A stretch of DNA of 64,000 nucleotides from Nocardiopsis sp. FR4 (GTDB lineage: Bacteria > Actinomycetota > Actinomycetes > Streptosporangiales > Streptosporangiaceae): the NCBI RefSeq assembly GCF_009830945.1, contig NZ_VWVV01000003.1:124001-188000 (forward strand), written 5' to 3'. The first letter of the stretch is position 1; each line of letters starts with the position of its first letter. Shown here piece after piece: positions 8,856 through 17,971 of the stretch. The notes below the pieces were generated by a model. It searched no databases. It worked only from the letters and a program-made list of their open reading frames with translations, and was not told the origin of the DNA. Both the position numbers and the translations under genes were made by a program.

Positions 8856-9269
8856 ATGCCCGGTGCCAACGAACTTCCGTCGACCCTCCAGCGGTCTCCG
8901 GACAAGGCCCAGCGCACCTGGATCAAGGCGCACGACTCGGCCGTGGAGGAGTACGGGGAGGGCGAGCGCGCGCACCGCGTCGCCTTCGCGGCGCTCAAGC
9001 ACGAGTTCGAGAAGCACGGCGACCGCTGGGTGCCCAAGCAGCGCTCGGGTCCCTCCGACGAGCAGGCGTCCAACCCCGGGGCCGGGCCCGGACGGGGTAA
9101 GGACAAGAAGACCGCCGGGGGAGTGGACGCCAACGCCTCCAAGGAGCACCTCTACAAGAGGGCGAGGGAACTCGACGTCCCGGGCCGCTCCTCGATGAAC
9201 AAGGACGAGCTCGTGGAGGCGCTGCGCAAGGAGAACGACCGGCGCACCGCCCGGGCGCGCTCCTCCTGA
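8856..9269 (+). CDS. ChaB-family protein with C-terminal Rho_N-like domain
   Basis: This is a 137-residue soluble protein. Residues 1-60 form a ChaB domain (MPGANELPSTLQRSPDKAQR, then WIKAHDSAVEEYGEGERAHR). A basic, flexible linker follows, and residues 90-130 (ASKEHLYKRARELDVPGRSS) look like a Rho termination-factor N-terminal SAP-type module that binds nucleic acid. Such fusions are common small stress proteins in actinobacteria, but their function is not established. GAGGAGGGA lies 10 bp before the ATG. The SigB-like promoter upstream suggests stress control. Confidence 0.85.
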   Translation: MPGANELPSTLQRSPDKAQRTWIKAHDSAVEEYGEGERAHRVAFAALKHEFEKHGDRWVPKQRSGPSDEQASNPGAGPGRGKDKKTAGGVDANASKEHLYKRARELDVPGRSSMNKDELVEALRKENDRRTARARSS

Positions 9270-9290
9270 CCCGCCGCCCCGAACGGAGCG

Positions 9291-9322
9291 AAGGGGGCGG
9301 GACCGTACGGTCCCGCCCCCTT
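9291..9322. terminator. Bidirectional terminator, 32-bp perfect palindrome
   Basis: AAGGGGGCGGGACC, a GTAC loop and the exact complement, followed by TTGTTCT. It sits between the convergent ChaB-type and SDR genes and can serve both. Confidence 0.85.
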
Positions 9323-9341
9323 GTTCTCTGCGCGTGCGGCC

Positions 9342-10196
9342 TCAGCTCGACTGGATCTCCCCGCCGGTCGGGGCCAGCGTCTCGCCGGTGTAGTACGACG
9401 ACATGCGGCCGCTGGCGAAGAACACGTACGAGGGCGCGATCTCGTCCGGCTCGGCGGCACGGCCCATCGGCGCCTGCTGGCCGAACCCCTCGGCCCCCTC
9501 CTCCCCGAGCGTGGCGGGGATGAGCGGGGTCCACACCGGACCGGGCGCCACGCAGTTGACCCGGATGCCCCGGTCCATCAGCGTCTGAGCCAGGGAGTTC
9601 GACAGGTTCATCACCGCGGCCTTGCTCGACGCGTAGTCGATCAGCGACTTGTTGCCGCGCAGGCCGTTGATCGAGCCGGTGATGATGATCGAACCCCCCT
9701 CGGGGATGTGCGGCAGCGCCTCGCGGACGGTCCAGAACACCCCCATCACGTTGACGTCGAACGTGCGGCGCAGCTGTTCGGTGGTCAGGTCGGTGAAGTC
9801 ATCCACCGGGGCCTGGGTGGCGGCGTGCTCCACCAGGACGTCGATCCCGCCCATCTCCTCCACCGCGCGCCGGACCAGGTGGGCGCAGAAGGCCTCGTCG
9901 GCCAGGTCGCCGCGCACCGCCACGGCCCGGCGGCCCTGCTCCTCGACCAGGTCCACGGTGTGCTGGGCGTCGTCGTCCTCGCTGAGGTAGCCGAAGACCA
10001 CGTCCGCGCCCTCCTTGGCGAAGGCCACGGCCACGGCCCGGCCGATCCCGGAGTCGCCCCCCGTGATCAGCGCCCGCCTGCCCTCCAGCAGGCCGCGCCC
10101 CTCGTAGTCGCGCATCTCGTCCCTGGGCCGCGGCTCCATCGGCTCGGTGCGGCCCGGGTAGGGCTGGCTCTGCGCCGGGGGCTGGGTCTCGGACAT
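9342..10196 (-). CDS. SDR-family oxidoreductase (YhdF/glucose-dehydrogenase-like)
   Basis: This 284-residue protein has the roughly 40-residue polar N-terminal extension typical of the YhdF/YghA group of stress-induced SDRs. The NAD(P)-binding motif is GGDSGIGRAVAVAFAKEGA, and the active site has Ser in TGSINGLRG and YASSK. The usual NNAG motif after the fourth strand is replaced by VEHAA, which is unusual for an active SDR. GGGGAGA precedes the ATG. The gene is divergent from the catalase and has its own SigB-like promoter. Substrate is unknown. Confidence 0.88.
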   Translation of the reverse strand: MSETQPPAQSQPYPGRTEPMEPRPRDEMRDYEGRGLLEGRRALITGGDSGIGRAVAVAFAKEGADVVFGYLSEDDDAQHTVDLVEEQGRRAVAVRGDLADEAFCAHLVRRAVEEMGGIDVLVEHAATQAPVDDFTDLTTEQLRRTFDVNVMGVFWTVREALPHIPEGGSIIITGSINGLRGNKSLIDYASSKAAVMNLSNSLAQTLMDRGIRVNCVAPGPVWTPLIPATLGEEGAEGFGQQAPMGRAAEPDEIAPSYVFFASGRMSSYYTGETLAPTGGEIQSS

Positions 10197-10241
10197 GTCA
10201 TCTCCCCTCGTCTGCCGGTCGGTCGCCCGGTGTGCCCGCCC

Positions 10242-10267
10242 CTACCCGTTCCGCTCCGTCCGGATGC
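10242..10267 (-). promoter_or_regulatory. SigB/SigF-like promoter of the SDR gene
   Basis: Read on the minus strand: GCAT, a 16-bp spacer, GGGTAG, ending 46 bp upstream of the start. It fits the GnnT-N14-16-GGGTAY form of actinobacterial stress promoters. Confidence 0.45.
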
Positions 10268-10430
10268 GGCGTCGGCGCGGGAGGCGGAGCCTCCCGCGCC
10301 CCATCCGGCCCGAGGCGGTGAACGCCGCTCCAAAAGGCGGTCAACCACGTTTGTCCGCGACCGGCCTCGGTCAGGGGGACGGGGGCGGCGACCCCCAGCC
10401 CGCACAGCCCGCCAGTGAGGGAGGTTTTCC

Positions 10431-12521
10431 GTGAGTCCCCAGGAACGCGACGCCAAGGACCGCCAGCTCGACGGGGACCGGGTCGACTCCGACCAGCCCC
10501 TGACCACCGACACCGGCGTACGGGTCGGCGACACCGACAACTCCCTGGGGGCGGGGGCGCGCGGCCCCACACTCCTGGAGGACTTCCACGCCCGGGAGAA
10601 GCTCACCCACTTCGACCACGAACGCATCCCCGAGCGCGTCGTGCACGCGCGCGGCGCGGGCGCCTACGGGCACTTCCGACCCTACGAGAGCCTCTCCGAC
10701 GTGACCGCGGCGCACTTCCTGAGCGGCCCCGACGTCGTCACACCGGTCTTCGTCCGCTTCTCCACGGTCGCCGGGTCCCGCGGCTCCGCCGACACCGTGC
10801 GCGACGTGCGCGGGTTCGCGGTGAAGTTCTACACCGAGGAGGGCAACTACGACCTCGTCGGCAACAACATGCCCGTCTTCTTCATCCAGGACGGCATCAA
10901 GTTCCCCGACTTCGTGCACGCGGTCAAGCCCGAACCGCACAACGAGATCCCGCAGGCCCAGTCCGCGCACGACACCCTCTGGGACTTCGTCGGGCTCCAG
11001 CCCGAGACCACGCACATGATGATGTGGCTGATGTCGGACCGGGCGATCCCGCGCAGCTACCGGACGATGCAGGGCTTCGGCGTCCACACCTTCCGGTTCG
11101 TCAACGCCGAGGGGCGCGGCACCTTCGTCAAGTTCCACTGGAAGCCGCTACTGGGCACGCACTCCCTGGTGTGGGACGAGGCGCAGCGCATCCAGGGCAA
11201 GGACCCCGACTTCAACCGGCGCGACCTGTGGGACGCCATCGAGCGCGGCCAGTACCCCGAGTGGGAGCTGGGGGTGCAGATCGTGCCGGAGGAGGACGAG
11301 CACAGGTTCGACTTCGACCTGCTGGACGCCACGAAGATCATCCCGGAGGAGGAGGTTCCGGTCCGTCCCGTCGGGAAGCTGACCCTGAACCGCAACCCGG
11401 ACAACTTCTTCGCCGAGACCGAGCAGGTGGCCTTCCACACAGCCAACCTGGTTCCGGGCATCGACTTCACCAACGACCCGCTGCTCCAGGCGCGCAACTT
11501 CTCCTACCTCGACACCCAGCTGCTGCGCCTGGGCGGGTCCAACTTCCAGCAGATCCCGGTCAACCGCCCCGTCGCACCCGTGAGCAACAACCAGCGCGAC
11601 GGCTTCGCCCAGCACCGCGTGCACCGGGGCAGGACCTCCTACTTCCGCAACAGCCTCGGCGGCGGCTGCCCGGCCGTGGGCCACGGCGCGGGCGTCTACC
11701 GCCACTACACCGAGAAGGTGGAGGGCGACAAGATCCGCGTGCGCAGCGAGAGCTTCGCCGACCACTACTCCCAGGCCACGCTCTTCTACAACAGCCTGGC
11801 CGACTGGGAGCGCGACCACCTGGTGGAGGCGTTCCGCTTCGAGCTGGGCAAGTGCGAGGAGCTGGAGGTGCGCCAGCGCGTGGTCGCCAACCTCAACCAC
11901 GTGGACCACGGGCTGGCGGTCCGGGTGGCGGAGGGGATCGGCGTCGAGCCCCCCGGGAACGAGGGCACGCCCAACCACGGGCGCTCCTCTCCCGCGGTCA
12001 GCCAGGCCAACACCGCCTTCGGCTCCGTGACCGGGCGCATGGTGGCCGTGCTGGTCGCCGACGGGGTGGACGAGGCGTCCGTGGACGCGTTCCGCGAGCC
12101 CCTCGTCGGCCGGGGCGCCGTGGTCGAGGTCCTCGCCGCCACCGACGGCGCGGTCCGCACCTCGGCCGGGGGAGTGCTCAACGTCGACCGGGCCCACACC
12201 ACGGTCTCCTCGGTGCTCTACGACGCGGTCGTGGTCCCCGACGGCGCGGACTCCGCGCGCACGCTGGCCGGGGACGGCATCGCGCGACACTTCGTCCTGG
12301 AGGCCTACAAGCACCACAAGCCGGTGGCCGCGGTCGGCGCCGGGACCGGGCTGCTCGCGCCCCCGCTGCCGGCCGAGGTGACCGCACCCGCCCCCGCCAC
12401 CCGCACCGACCTGGGCGTGGTCGTCTCGCCCGTGGCCGGGGACGACGCCGTCGACGCGTTCGCCCGACTGCTGGAAGCGCACCGCCGCTGGGACCGGCCC
12501 ACCGCGTCGGTACCCGCCTGA
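10431..12521 (+). CDS. katE: Large-subunit catalase (HPII/KatE-type) with C-terminal glutaminase-like domain
   Basis: This 696-residue clade 2 haem catalase converts hydrogen peroxide to water and oxygen in the cytoplasm. The distal His72 (VVHARG) and the Asn in VGNNMPVFF are present, and the proximal haem-ligand Tyr359 lies in [12 protein letters not shown]. Residues from about 535 form the class I glutamine-amidotransferase/DJ-1-like domain that distinguishes large catalases from the 480-residue small ones. GTG 10431 follows GAGGGAGG. It is divergent from an SDR stress gene and followed after 29 bp by an LLM oxidoreductase. Confidence 0.96.
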   Translation: MSPQERDAKDRQLDGDRVDSDQPLTTDTGVRVGDTDNSLGAGARGPTLLEDFHAREKLTHFDHERIPERVVHARGAGAYGHFRPYESLSDVTAAHFLSGPDVVTPVFVRFSTVAGSRGSADTVRDVRGFAVKFYTEEGNYDLVGNNMPVFFIQDGIKFPDFVHAVKPEPHNEIPQAQSAHDTLWDFVGLQPETTHMMMWLMSDRAIPRSYRTMQGFGVHTFRFVNAEGRGTFVKFHWKPLLGTHSLVWDEAQRIQGKDPDFNRRDLWDAIERGQYPEWELGVQIVPEEDEHRFDFDLLDATKIIPEEEVPVRPVGKLTLNRNPDNFFAETEQVAFHTANLVPGIDFTNDPLLQARNFSYLDTQLLRLGGSNFQQIPVNRPVAPVSNNQRDGFAQHRVHRGRTSYFRNSLGGGCPAVGHGAGVYRHYTEKVEGDKIRVRSESFADHYSQATLFYNSLADWERDHLVEAFRFELGKCEELEVRQRVVANLNHVDHGLAVRVAEGIGVEPPGNEGTPNHGRSSPAVSQANTAFGSVTGRMVAVLVADGVDEASVDAFREPLVGRGAVVEVLAATDGAVRTSAGGVLNVDRAHTTVSSVLYDAVVVPDGADSARTLAGDGIARHFVLEAYKHHKPVAAVGAGTGLLAPPLPAEVTAPAPATRTDLGVVVSPVAGDDAVDAFARLLEAHRRWDRPTASVPA

Positions 12522-12550
12522 CCGACAGACCCAGGGAAGGACCAGACGTC

Positions 12551-13519
12551 ATGAAGGTCGGATACAAGCTCTTCGCCGAGGGCTTCGGACCCCGTGAGAT
12601 CGTGGACCAGGCCATCCGCGCCGAGCAGGCCGGATTCGACTTCGTGGAGATCAGCGACCACTACCACCCCTGGCTGCACAGCCACGGGCACTCCGGTTTC
12701 GTGTGGTCGATGCTCGCCGCCATCGCCGAGCGCACCGACAGCGTGGAGCTGGCCACCGGTGTCACCTGCCCGATCATCCGCGTGCACCCGGCCATCGTCG
12801 CGCAGGCCGCGGCCACCACCGCCATCCTGTCCGAGGGGCGGTTCACGCTGGGGGTGGGCGCGGGCGAACGCCTCAACGAGCACGTGGTCGGGCAGGGGTG
12901 GCCCAGCGCGACCAGGCGCCACGAGATGCTGCGCGAGGCGATCCAGATCATCCGCCTGCTGTGGTCGGGGGGCTACCACTCCTACGACGGGAGGTACCTG
13001 ACCCTGGAGGACGCCCGGGTCTTCGACCTGCCCGACGAGCCGCCGCCGATCATCGTGGCCGCGGGCGGCGAGGAGGCGGCCCTCCTCGCCGCCCGGGAGG
13101 GCGACGGCATGTTCTGCACCGAGCCCAGCAGGGCGCTCGTCAGCGCCTACACCGAGACCGGGGGCACCGGGCCGCGCTACGCGGAGGTGCCCCTGGCCTG
13201 GGCGACCAACGAGGGCGACGCCCTGGAGTCGGCGCGCGAGCTGTTCCGCTTCGCCCTGACCGGCTGGAAGGTGCAGGCCGAGCTGCCCAACCCGGTCAAC
13301 TTCGAGGCGGCCACCGCGCTGATCGACCGGGACGCGATGCGCGACGTGTTCGCCTACGGCCCGGACCCGGAGCGGCACGTGGAGGCGGTGCGCGAGTTCT
13401 CCGCCGCGGGGTTCGACCACCTGTGCCTGATCAACGCCGGACCCGATCCGGAGGGGTTCTTCACCTTCTTCGAGCGGGAGCTGTCCGGACCGATCCGCGA
13501 CCTGGTCCGACCCTCCTGA
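12551..13519 (+). CDS. LLM-class F420-dependent oxidoreductase
   Basis: This 322-residue TIM-barrel flavin/F420 enzyme belongs to the G6PDH-like group (start MKVGYKLFAEGFGPREIVDQ; VEISDHYHPWLHSHGHSGFV; LGVGAGERLNEHVVG). These motifs match the F420-dependent family whose members include Fgd-like and hydroxymycolic-acid-type enzymes. The likely role is hydride transfer between F420 and an unknown substrate. GAAGGA precedes the ATG. The short gap after the catalase suggests one transcript and a role in redox stress, but this is inference. Confidence 0.9.
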   Translation: MKVGYKLFAEGFGPREIVDQAIRAEQAGFDFVEISDHYHPWLHSHGHSGFVWSMLAAIAERTDSVELATGVTCPIIRVHPAIVAQAAATTAILSEGRFTLGVGAGERLNEHVVGQGWPSATRRHEMLREAIQIIRLLWSGGYHSYDGRYLTLEDARVFDLPDEPPPIIVAAGGEEAALLAAREGDGMFCTEPSRALVSAYTETGGTGPRYAEVPLAWATNEGDALESARELFRFALTGWKVQAELPNPVNFEAATALIDRDAMRDVFAYGPDPERHVEAVREFSAAGFDHLCLINAGPDPEGFFTFFERELSGPIRDLVRPS

Positions 13520-13538
13520 CGCCGGCCGCGGACGCGGC

Positions 13539-13562
13539 GCCGGGAGCGCCCGCGCTCCCGGG
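13539..13562. terminator. Hairpin between convergent LLM and nitronate monooxygenase genes
   Basis: An 11-bp GC stem (GCCGGGAGCGC and its complement) with a two-base loop lies 20 bp after the LLM stop and 22 bp from the convergent gene end. Confidence 0.65.
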
Positions 13563-13583
13563 CCTCCCGTCGCCCCGTCGCCC

Positions 13584-14705
13584 CTACCCTCCCCGACGGT
13601 CCGCGGCCGCGGGCCCCTCCGCACCACCGCCTACGCCGCCGTACACCTCCTCGGCCTCGGCCACCAACCGCGCCAGGTACTCCGCCGCGGGACCCTCCCC
13701 GGCCAGCAGCGCCGCCTGGCCCGCCCACAGGTTGAGCCGGTCGGCCCGGCCCAGCTCGGCGGCCCGGGCACGCAGCGGCGCCATCAGCGCGTTCTGGATC
13801 GGATAGGGCGGAACCCGGTCCTCCGCGTCGGCCAGGGAGCGGACGAGGTCGTTCGCGATCCCGCGCGCGGGCCTGCCCGAGAACAGGCGGGTCAGGACCG
13901 TCGTCCGGGCCGACTCCGCGGCCAGCGCACGGCGGTGGGCGTCGACCGCACCCGACTCCCGGGTACGGAGGAAACCCGTTCCCACCTGCACCCCGTCGGC
14001 TCCGAGCGCGAAAGCCGCGGCCACGCCCCGCCCGTCGGCGACGCCGCCCGCGGCGACCACGGGCACGGTGACCGCGTCCACCACCTGGGGAACGAGCGAG
14101 AACGTGCCCACGAGGGATTCACGGACCGGGGCGAGGAAGGAGCCGCGGTGCCCTCCGGCGTCGCTTCCGGAGGCCACGACGGCGTCGCAGCCGGCCTCCT
14201 CCAGCGCACGGGCCTCATCGACCGTGGTCGCGGTGCCCAGGAGCAGGCCGCCCGCCCGGTGCAGGCCGGTGACCAGCCGCCCGGGCGGCGGTCCCATGAC
14301 GACGCTGGCCACCGGGGGCGGGTCGGCCAGGAGGGCGTCCACCTGGTCCTCGAAGGCCCACTCCCGCTCGGGGGCCCTCCCCCCGGGGGCGGGGAGGCCG
14401 AACTCGGCGTAGTAGGGGGCGAGGCGGTCGGCGTGCCCGTCCGCGCGGACGCCTCCAGCCCGCTCCTCACCCGGCTGGGGCACCCAGAGGTTGACCGCGA
14501 AGGGCCGGTCCGTGACCGACCGCAGCCGGCCGACCAGGGCGGTGATCTCCTCCGGGGAGAGCAGATGGGCGCCGTAGGAGCCGAGCCCTCCACCGTTGGA
14601 GACTGCCGCGGCGAGGGCGACCGTGGACAGCCCGCCGCCGAAGGGCCCCTGGACCACCGGGTGCCGGATGCCGAGGAGGCGCCGCAGCGCGCCGGGCCGC
14701 CTCAT
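13584..14705 (-). CDS. Nitronate monooxygenase (2-nitropropane dioxygenase family)
   Basis: This 373-residue FMN TIM-barrel enzyme starts LGIRHPVVQGPFGGG. Conserved FMN-site segments are CDAVVASGSDAGGHRG and VVAAGGVADGRGVAAAFALGADGVQVGTGFL. The family oxidises alkyl nitronates (such as propionate 3-nitronate) to aldehydes with oxygen. The start overlaps the stop of the upstream flavodoxin-like gene (ATGA), so the two form one operon, which is probably controlled by the divergent TetR regulator. Confidence 0.92.
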   Translation of the reverse strand: MRRPGALRRLLGIRHPVVQGPFGGGLSTVALAAAVSNGGGLGSYGAHLLSPEEITALVGRLRSVTDRPFAVNLWVPQPGEERAGGVRADGHADRLAPYYAEFGLPAPGGRAPEREWAFEDQVDALLADPPPVASVVMGPPPGRLVTGLHRAGGLLLGTATTVDEARALEEAGCDAVVASGSDAGGHRGSFLAPVRESLVGTFSLVPQVVDAVTVPVVAAGGVADGRGVAAAFALGADGVQVGTGFLRTRESGAVDAHRRALAAESARTTVLTRLFSGRPARGIANDLVRSLADAEDRVPPYPIQNALMAPLRARAAELGRADRLNLWAGQAALLAGEGPAAEYLARLVAEAEEVYGGVGGGAEGPAAADRRGG

Positions 14706-15307
14706 CGCGCGACCTCGGCCGAGCGGCCGCGGGCGAGGGCGAGTGCCAGTTCCGCGACCTCGGTGCCCAGGTGCTCGGCCGTGGTCAGGTCGGCGGGCGG
14801 GGGCGCGGCCTCCGGTCCCAGGTCGGAGGGGGACTGGGCCATGGCGCCGAGGAACGCGCCGAGCCGGTTGGGGTCGCCCGCGGTCCCGGACGTGCTGTAG
14901 TCCCCACCGGGCGCGAGGCCGAGCGGTACCCAGACCATGCCGTGCTGGGCCGCCAGGACCGCGAGGCGGACCAGGGCGTTGTCCTTGTTGCCGTTGACCC
15001 CGGCGGAGTTGGTGAAGCCCGCGGCGAGCTTGCCCCGCCAGCCGCGTGCGGCCCACACGGGCGCGGTGGCCTCGGCGAAGGCCTGGAAGACGGACGAGGG
15101 GGCGCCCATGTAGGTGGGCGAACCGAAGACGATGGCGTCGGCGGCGTCGAGGGCCTCCCACAGCGCGGCGTCCAGGCGGGACACGTCGCGCAGGTCGCCG
15201 CGGGCCCCGGGAACCGCGTCGGCGCCCCGGGCCACGGCCGCGGCCTGACGGGCGGTGTGCCCGTGACCGCTGTGGAAGGCGACGGCGACGGTGATGTCGG
15301 CTGGCAT
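14702..15307 (-). CDS. Flavodoxin-family NAD(P)H:quinone oxidoreductase-like protein (WrbA-like)
   Basis: This 201-residue FMN-binding flavodoxin fold has the phosphate loop SGHGHTARQAA near the N-terminus, FGSPTYMGAPSSVFQAF over the isoalloxazine ring and GFTNSAGVNGNKDNALVRL. The likely role is two-electron reduction of quinones or nitro compounds. It is the first gene of the operon with the nitronate monooxygenase, and its promoter region carries the inverted repeat shared with the divergent TetR gene. GGAG lies 8 bp before the ATG. Confidence 0.9.
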   Translation of the reverse strand: MPADITVAVAFHSGHGHTARQAAAVARGADAVPGARGDLRDVSRLDAALWEALDAADAIVFGSPTYMGAPSSVFQAFAEATAPVWAARGWRGKLAAGFTNSAGVNGNKDNALVRLAVLAAQHGMVWVPLGLAPGGDYSTSGTAGDPNRLGAFLGAMAQSPSDLGPEAAPPPADLTTAEHLGTEVAELALALARGRSAEVAR

Positions 15308-15365
15308 GTGTGTACTCCGGATTCGGCGGGCCCGTCGCCCGCGTTCGCCGTCACACTAGACGACC

Positions 15366-15405
15366 GGTCAACTATTAACAAGGGATCGGATCCACATAGT
15401 TGACC
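15366..15405. promoter_or_regulatory. TetR operator: 10-bp inverted repeat in divergent promoter region
   Basis: GGTCAACTAT (15366-15375) and its exact complement ATAGTTGACC (15396-15405) are separated by 20 bp. On the minus strand the left arm lies inside a plausible promoter (TTGTTA, 17 bp, TAGTGT) for the flavodoxin operon. On the plus strand the right arm is next to TATACC, 8 bp before the TetR start. This placement suits repression of both directions by the adjacent regulator. Confidence 0.6.
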
Positions 15406-15424
15406 GTCCGTATACCCTGGGCGC

Positions 15425-16045
15425 ATGGGAAGGACCAGCACCGCGCGCGACCGACTCGTCTCCTCCGCGCGCCGACTGATGCTCACCCGGGGGTACGCGT
15501 CCCTGGGCGTGGCGGAGATCTGCGCCGACGCCGACGTGCGCAAGGGCAGCTTCTACCACTTCTTCAGTTCCAAACAGGCCCTGACCTCAGCCGCCGTCGA
15601 CGCCCACTGGACCGAGCAGAGGCAGGAGTGGGAACGCGCCCTGCGGGGGCCGGGCACCCCCGTGGAACGGCTGCGGGCGCTGGTCGCCCACCTGGTGGAG
15701 GACCAGCGGGCCGAGTACGCCGAGCGGGGCCGCATCCACGGCTGCCTCTACGGGAACCTGGCGCTGGAACTGAGCGGGCACGAGCCGGACGTGCGGGCCC
15801 GGCTGTCCGAGGTCTTCGCCGAACAGGCCGCTCTGGTCACCGAGGTGGTCGGGCAGGCACGACAACGGGGGGAACTGGACCAGGAGACCCCGGACCGACT
15901 CCTGGCCGAGAGCTTCCTCGCCCAGGTCGAGGGCGGGGTGCTGCTGGCCCGGGTCCACGACGCGCCGGACCTGCTGGACCTGGTCTGGCCGGGCGTCCGG
16001 CGGTTGCTGGGGATCGTGTCCGGGGAACCGGCCGCGACCCCCTAG
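15425..16045 (+). CDS. TetR/AcrR-family transcriptional regulator
   Basis: This 206-residue regulator has an N-terminal helix-turn-helix (YASLGVAEICADADVRKGSF, then YHFFSSKQAL) and a C-terminal ligand-binding domain. It is divergent from the flavodoxin/nitronate monooxygenase operon with 117 bp between, containing a good inverted repeat. It therefore most likely represses that operon and itself. A TATACC box 8 bp before ATG and the lack of a clear ribosome-binding site suggest a leaderless or nearly leaderless message. Confidence 0.92.
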   Translation: MGRTSTARDRLVSSARRLMLTRGYASLGVAEICADADVRKGSFYHFFSSKQALTSAAVDAHWTEQRQEWERALRGPGTPVERLRALVAHLVEDQRAEYAERGRIHGCLYGNLALELSGHEPDVRARLSEVFAEQAALVTEVVGQARQRGELDQETPDRLLAESFLAQVEGGVLLARVHDAPDLLDLVWPGVRRLLGIVSGEPAATP

Positions 16046-16063
16046 CGGGCGGACTCCGCCCGC
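16045..16063. terminator. Hairpin after the TetR gene
   Basis: An 8-bp stem GCGGGCGG with an ACT loop starts at the last base of the TetR stop codon. A second perfect palindrome serves the convergent P450. Confidence 0.6.
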
Positions 16064-16112
16064 GGTCCCACGCGCGCTCCGGGATCCGGGGGCTCCCGCC
16101 GGGGACGGACCA

Positions 16113-16130
16113 CCGCCGGGCGCCCGGCGG
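16113..16130 (-). terminator. 18-bp perfect palindrome after the P450 gene
   Basis: CCGCCGGGC directly followed by its complement, 3 bp downstream of the P450 stop on the minus strand. Confidence 0.5.
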
Positions 16131-16133
16131 GGC

Positions 16134-17510
16134 TCACTGGGTACGGCGGCCGCGCCACCAGCTCAGCAGGCGCCCCAGCAGGTCGCCCTCGGGGCTGTCG
16201 AGCTCCTCGGCCTCGGCTACGGGCTCGGGGGCCTCGGGCCGGGAGCGCTCCGGGCGCGGTGGCTCGCCGGGCGTGAAGGCGACGGGCAGGGCGGCCAGTC
16301 CGCGCACGAACGGCGAGGGCACCCAGCGCAGCTCCTCGGGTTCCACGGCCAGCCGCAGGCCGGTCAGCCGTTCCTGGAGCGTGGTGACGGCGATCGAGGC
16401 GATCATCCTGGCCAGCTCCCGGGCCGGGCAGGCGTGCGGTCCGGCGCCGAACATGAGGTGGGCCCGGCTCCCGCTGACCACCCCGGTGACCACGTCGCGG
16501 CCGCACTGGACCGCGGGGTCGCGGTGGGCCGGGTCGAAGCCGATGAGCAGGGCGTCGCCCGCGCGGACCTGGGCGCCGCCGATCCGGGTGTCCTGGAGGG
16601 CGAACCTGGCGGGCAGGATCTGGAAGGGCGTGTCGGTCCACATCACGTGGTCGAGCAGGTCCTGGACGGAGAGTCGGGCGTCGGCGTAGGCCGCGCGGAT
16701 CCTGTCGTCGCAGAGCAGGGTGCGCATCGTGTTGCCGATGAGGTGCGTGGTGGGCTGGTGGCTGGCGCTGTTGATCAGCGCGGCCTGGTGGGCCACCTCG
16801 TGGTCCTTCAGTCCGGCCGGGTGCTCCAGCATCCACGAGACCAGGTCCGGGCCCGGGTACCGGTGCTTGCGGGCGACCAGGTCGGAGAAGAACTGCTGGA
16901 TGCGGCCCACGGCCTCCTCGCCGCGTCTGGCGTCCTCCCCGAAGACGATGGCGGTGAGGTCGCCCAGCATGTGACCGTAGCTGTCGGGCAGCCCGTAGAG
17001 GCTGTTGACCACCAGCACGGGCAGCGGGCTGGCGTACTCGGCGATGAGGTCGGCGCGGCCGGAGGCGGTGAAGGAGTCGACCAGGGAGTCGGCGATGCGG
17101 CGGACCGTGCGCGCGGTGGCGTTCATGTCCACTCTGGCCAGGGCGTCCACGATCGGTGAGCGCAGGCGTGTGTGCTCGCTCCCGTCGGCGTACAGGGCGT
17201 TGGGGCGCCAGGACAGGGCGGGCCGGGCCGTGGCCAGGTCGACGCGGCCCTCCACGACCTCGCGCCAGCGTCGGGTGTCGCGGGAGAACAGGTGCTGGTT
17301 CTGCAGGACGGCGAGGTTCTCGTGGTAGCCGAGCAGCAGCCAGGCCCGCACCCCGTTCTCCAGTTCCACCGGGGCGACGGGTCCGTGGCGTTCGCGCAGC
17401 TGGGCCCAGAGTGCGTCGCGTCCGGTGTCGGGGGTGGTGCTGTAGAGCCGGAAGGCCTCGCGGCGGTGGTCCGGGGGTGCGGCGGGGTCGCCGGGGCGGA
17501 CTGTGGTCAT
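16134..17510 (-). CDS. Cytochrome P450 lacking the K-helix ExxR motif (CYP157-like)
   Basis: This is a 458-residue haem monooxygenase-type protein. The haem-binding segment FGAGPHACPA (354-363) retains ligand Cys361 but has Pro where Gly normally follows the Cys. The K-helix ExxR is absent: the segment reads DHVMWTDTP (287-295), like the E...W-TDPP form known in the Streptomyces CYP157 family. The I-helix AGxxT motif is also altered (SASHQPTT, 248-255). After the P450 fold there is an unusual acidic/proline-rich tail of about 45 residues ending in a basic WWRGRR. No ferredoxin or conservon genes adjoin it. Folding and haem binding are likely, but classical hydroxylase activity is doubtful. 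Confidence 0.92.
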   Translation of the reverse strand: MTTVRPGDPAAPPDHRREAFRLYSTTPDTGRDALWAQLRERHGPVAPVELENGVRAWLLLGYHENLAVLQNQHLFSRDTRRWREVVEGRVDLATARPALSWRPNALYADGSEHTRLRSPIVDALARVDMNATARTVRRIADSLVDSFTASGRADLIAEYASPLPVLVVNSLYGLPDSYGHMLGDLTAIVFGEDARRGEEAVGRIQQFFSDLVARKHRYPGPDLVSWMLEHPAGLKDHEVAHQAALINSASHQPTTHLIGNTMRTLLCDDRIRAAYADARLSVQDLLDHVMWTDTPFQILPARFALQDTRIGGAQVRAGDALLIGFDPAHRDPAVQCGRDVVTGVVSGSRAHLMFGAGPHACPARELARMIASIAVTTLQERLTGLRLAVEPEELRWVPSPFVRGLAALPVAFTPGEPPRPERSRPEAPEPVAEAEELDSPEGDLLGRLLSWWRGRRTQ

Positions 17511-17971
17511 CGGGTACGCGGAGCCCGGATACGCGGGAACCGCTTCCCTCCCTTCGGGAGACGACGTGCTGGTGCTGCGGGAGGTGGGGAAGCGGGGACG
17601 TCCAGGGCGCGCGGATTTCGTTACGCGGAAAAGGTGGGCTGGAGGTGCTGGTCCGGCGCCCCGGTCGTGGCATTGTAGGAGTGGTGGAGTTCCTTTTTCA
17701 ATACCCGGCAGGAAATGCGGAAGTCGGGCCTTTGGTCATTCGGATAAAGGGGCGTTAGTTCACCAAAGGGCGTAATGCGGCACAGGGGTGCAAGGTCCTG
17801 TGCGCCGGGGGTCCGTGCCCGGTCACGGACGCTCCGCGCCGCGAGTATGCCAGGAAGGTGCGACGGTTTCGCGATGGCGGTCCGGGGCTCGTAAGGCCGT
17901 TCGGAAAAGGGTCGCCCGGGCGCCGCGCGAAGGCACCGGTTCTGTCATACCCCGTCCGTAGTGTTTCCCGT
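17511..17971. other. 461-bp gap between divergent P450 and SWIM genes
   Basis: The region contains a stretch of relatively low GC around 17690-17770 that probably holds promoters of both divergent transcripts. I see no convincing gene, repeat or RNA element; short open frames here lack ribosome-binding sites. Confidence 0.5.

Noticed and set aside
10415..12500. Plus-strand frame overlapping the catalase in another phase
   Set aside because: Arg/Pro/Gly-rich shadow; the catalase frame carries all family motifs.
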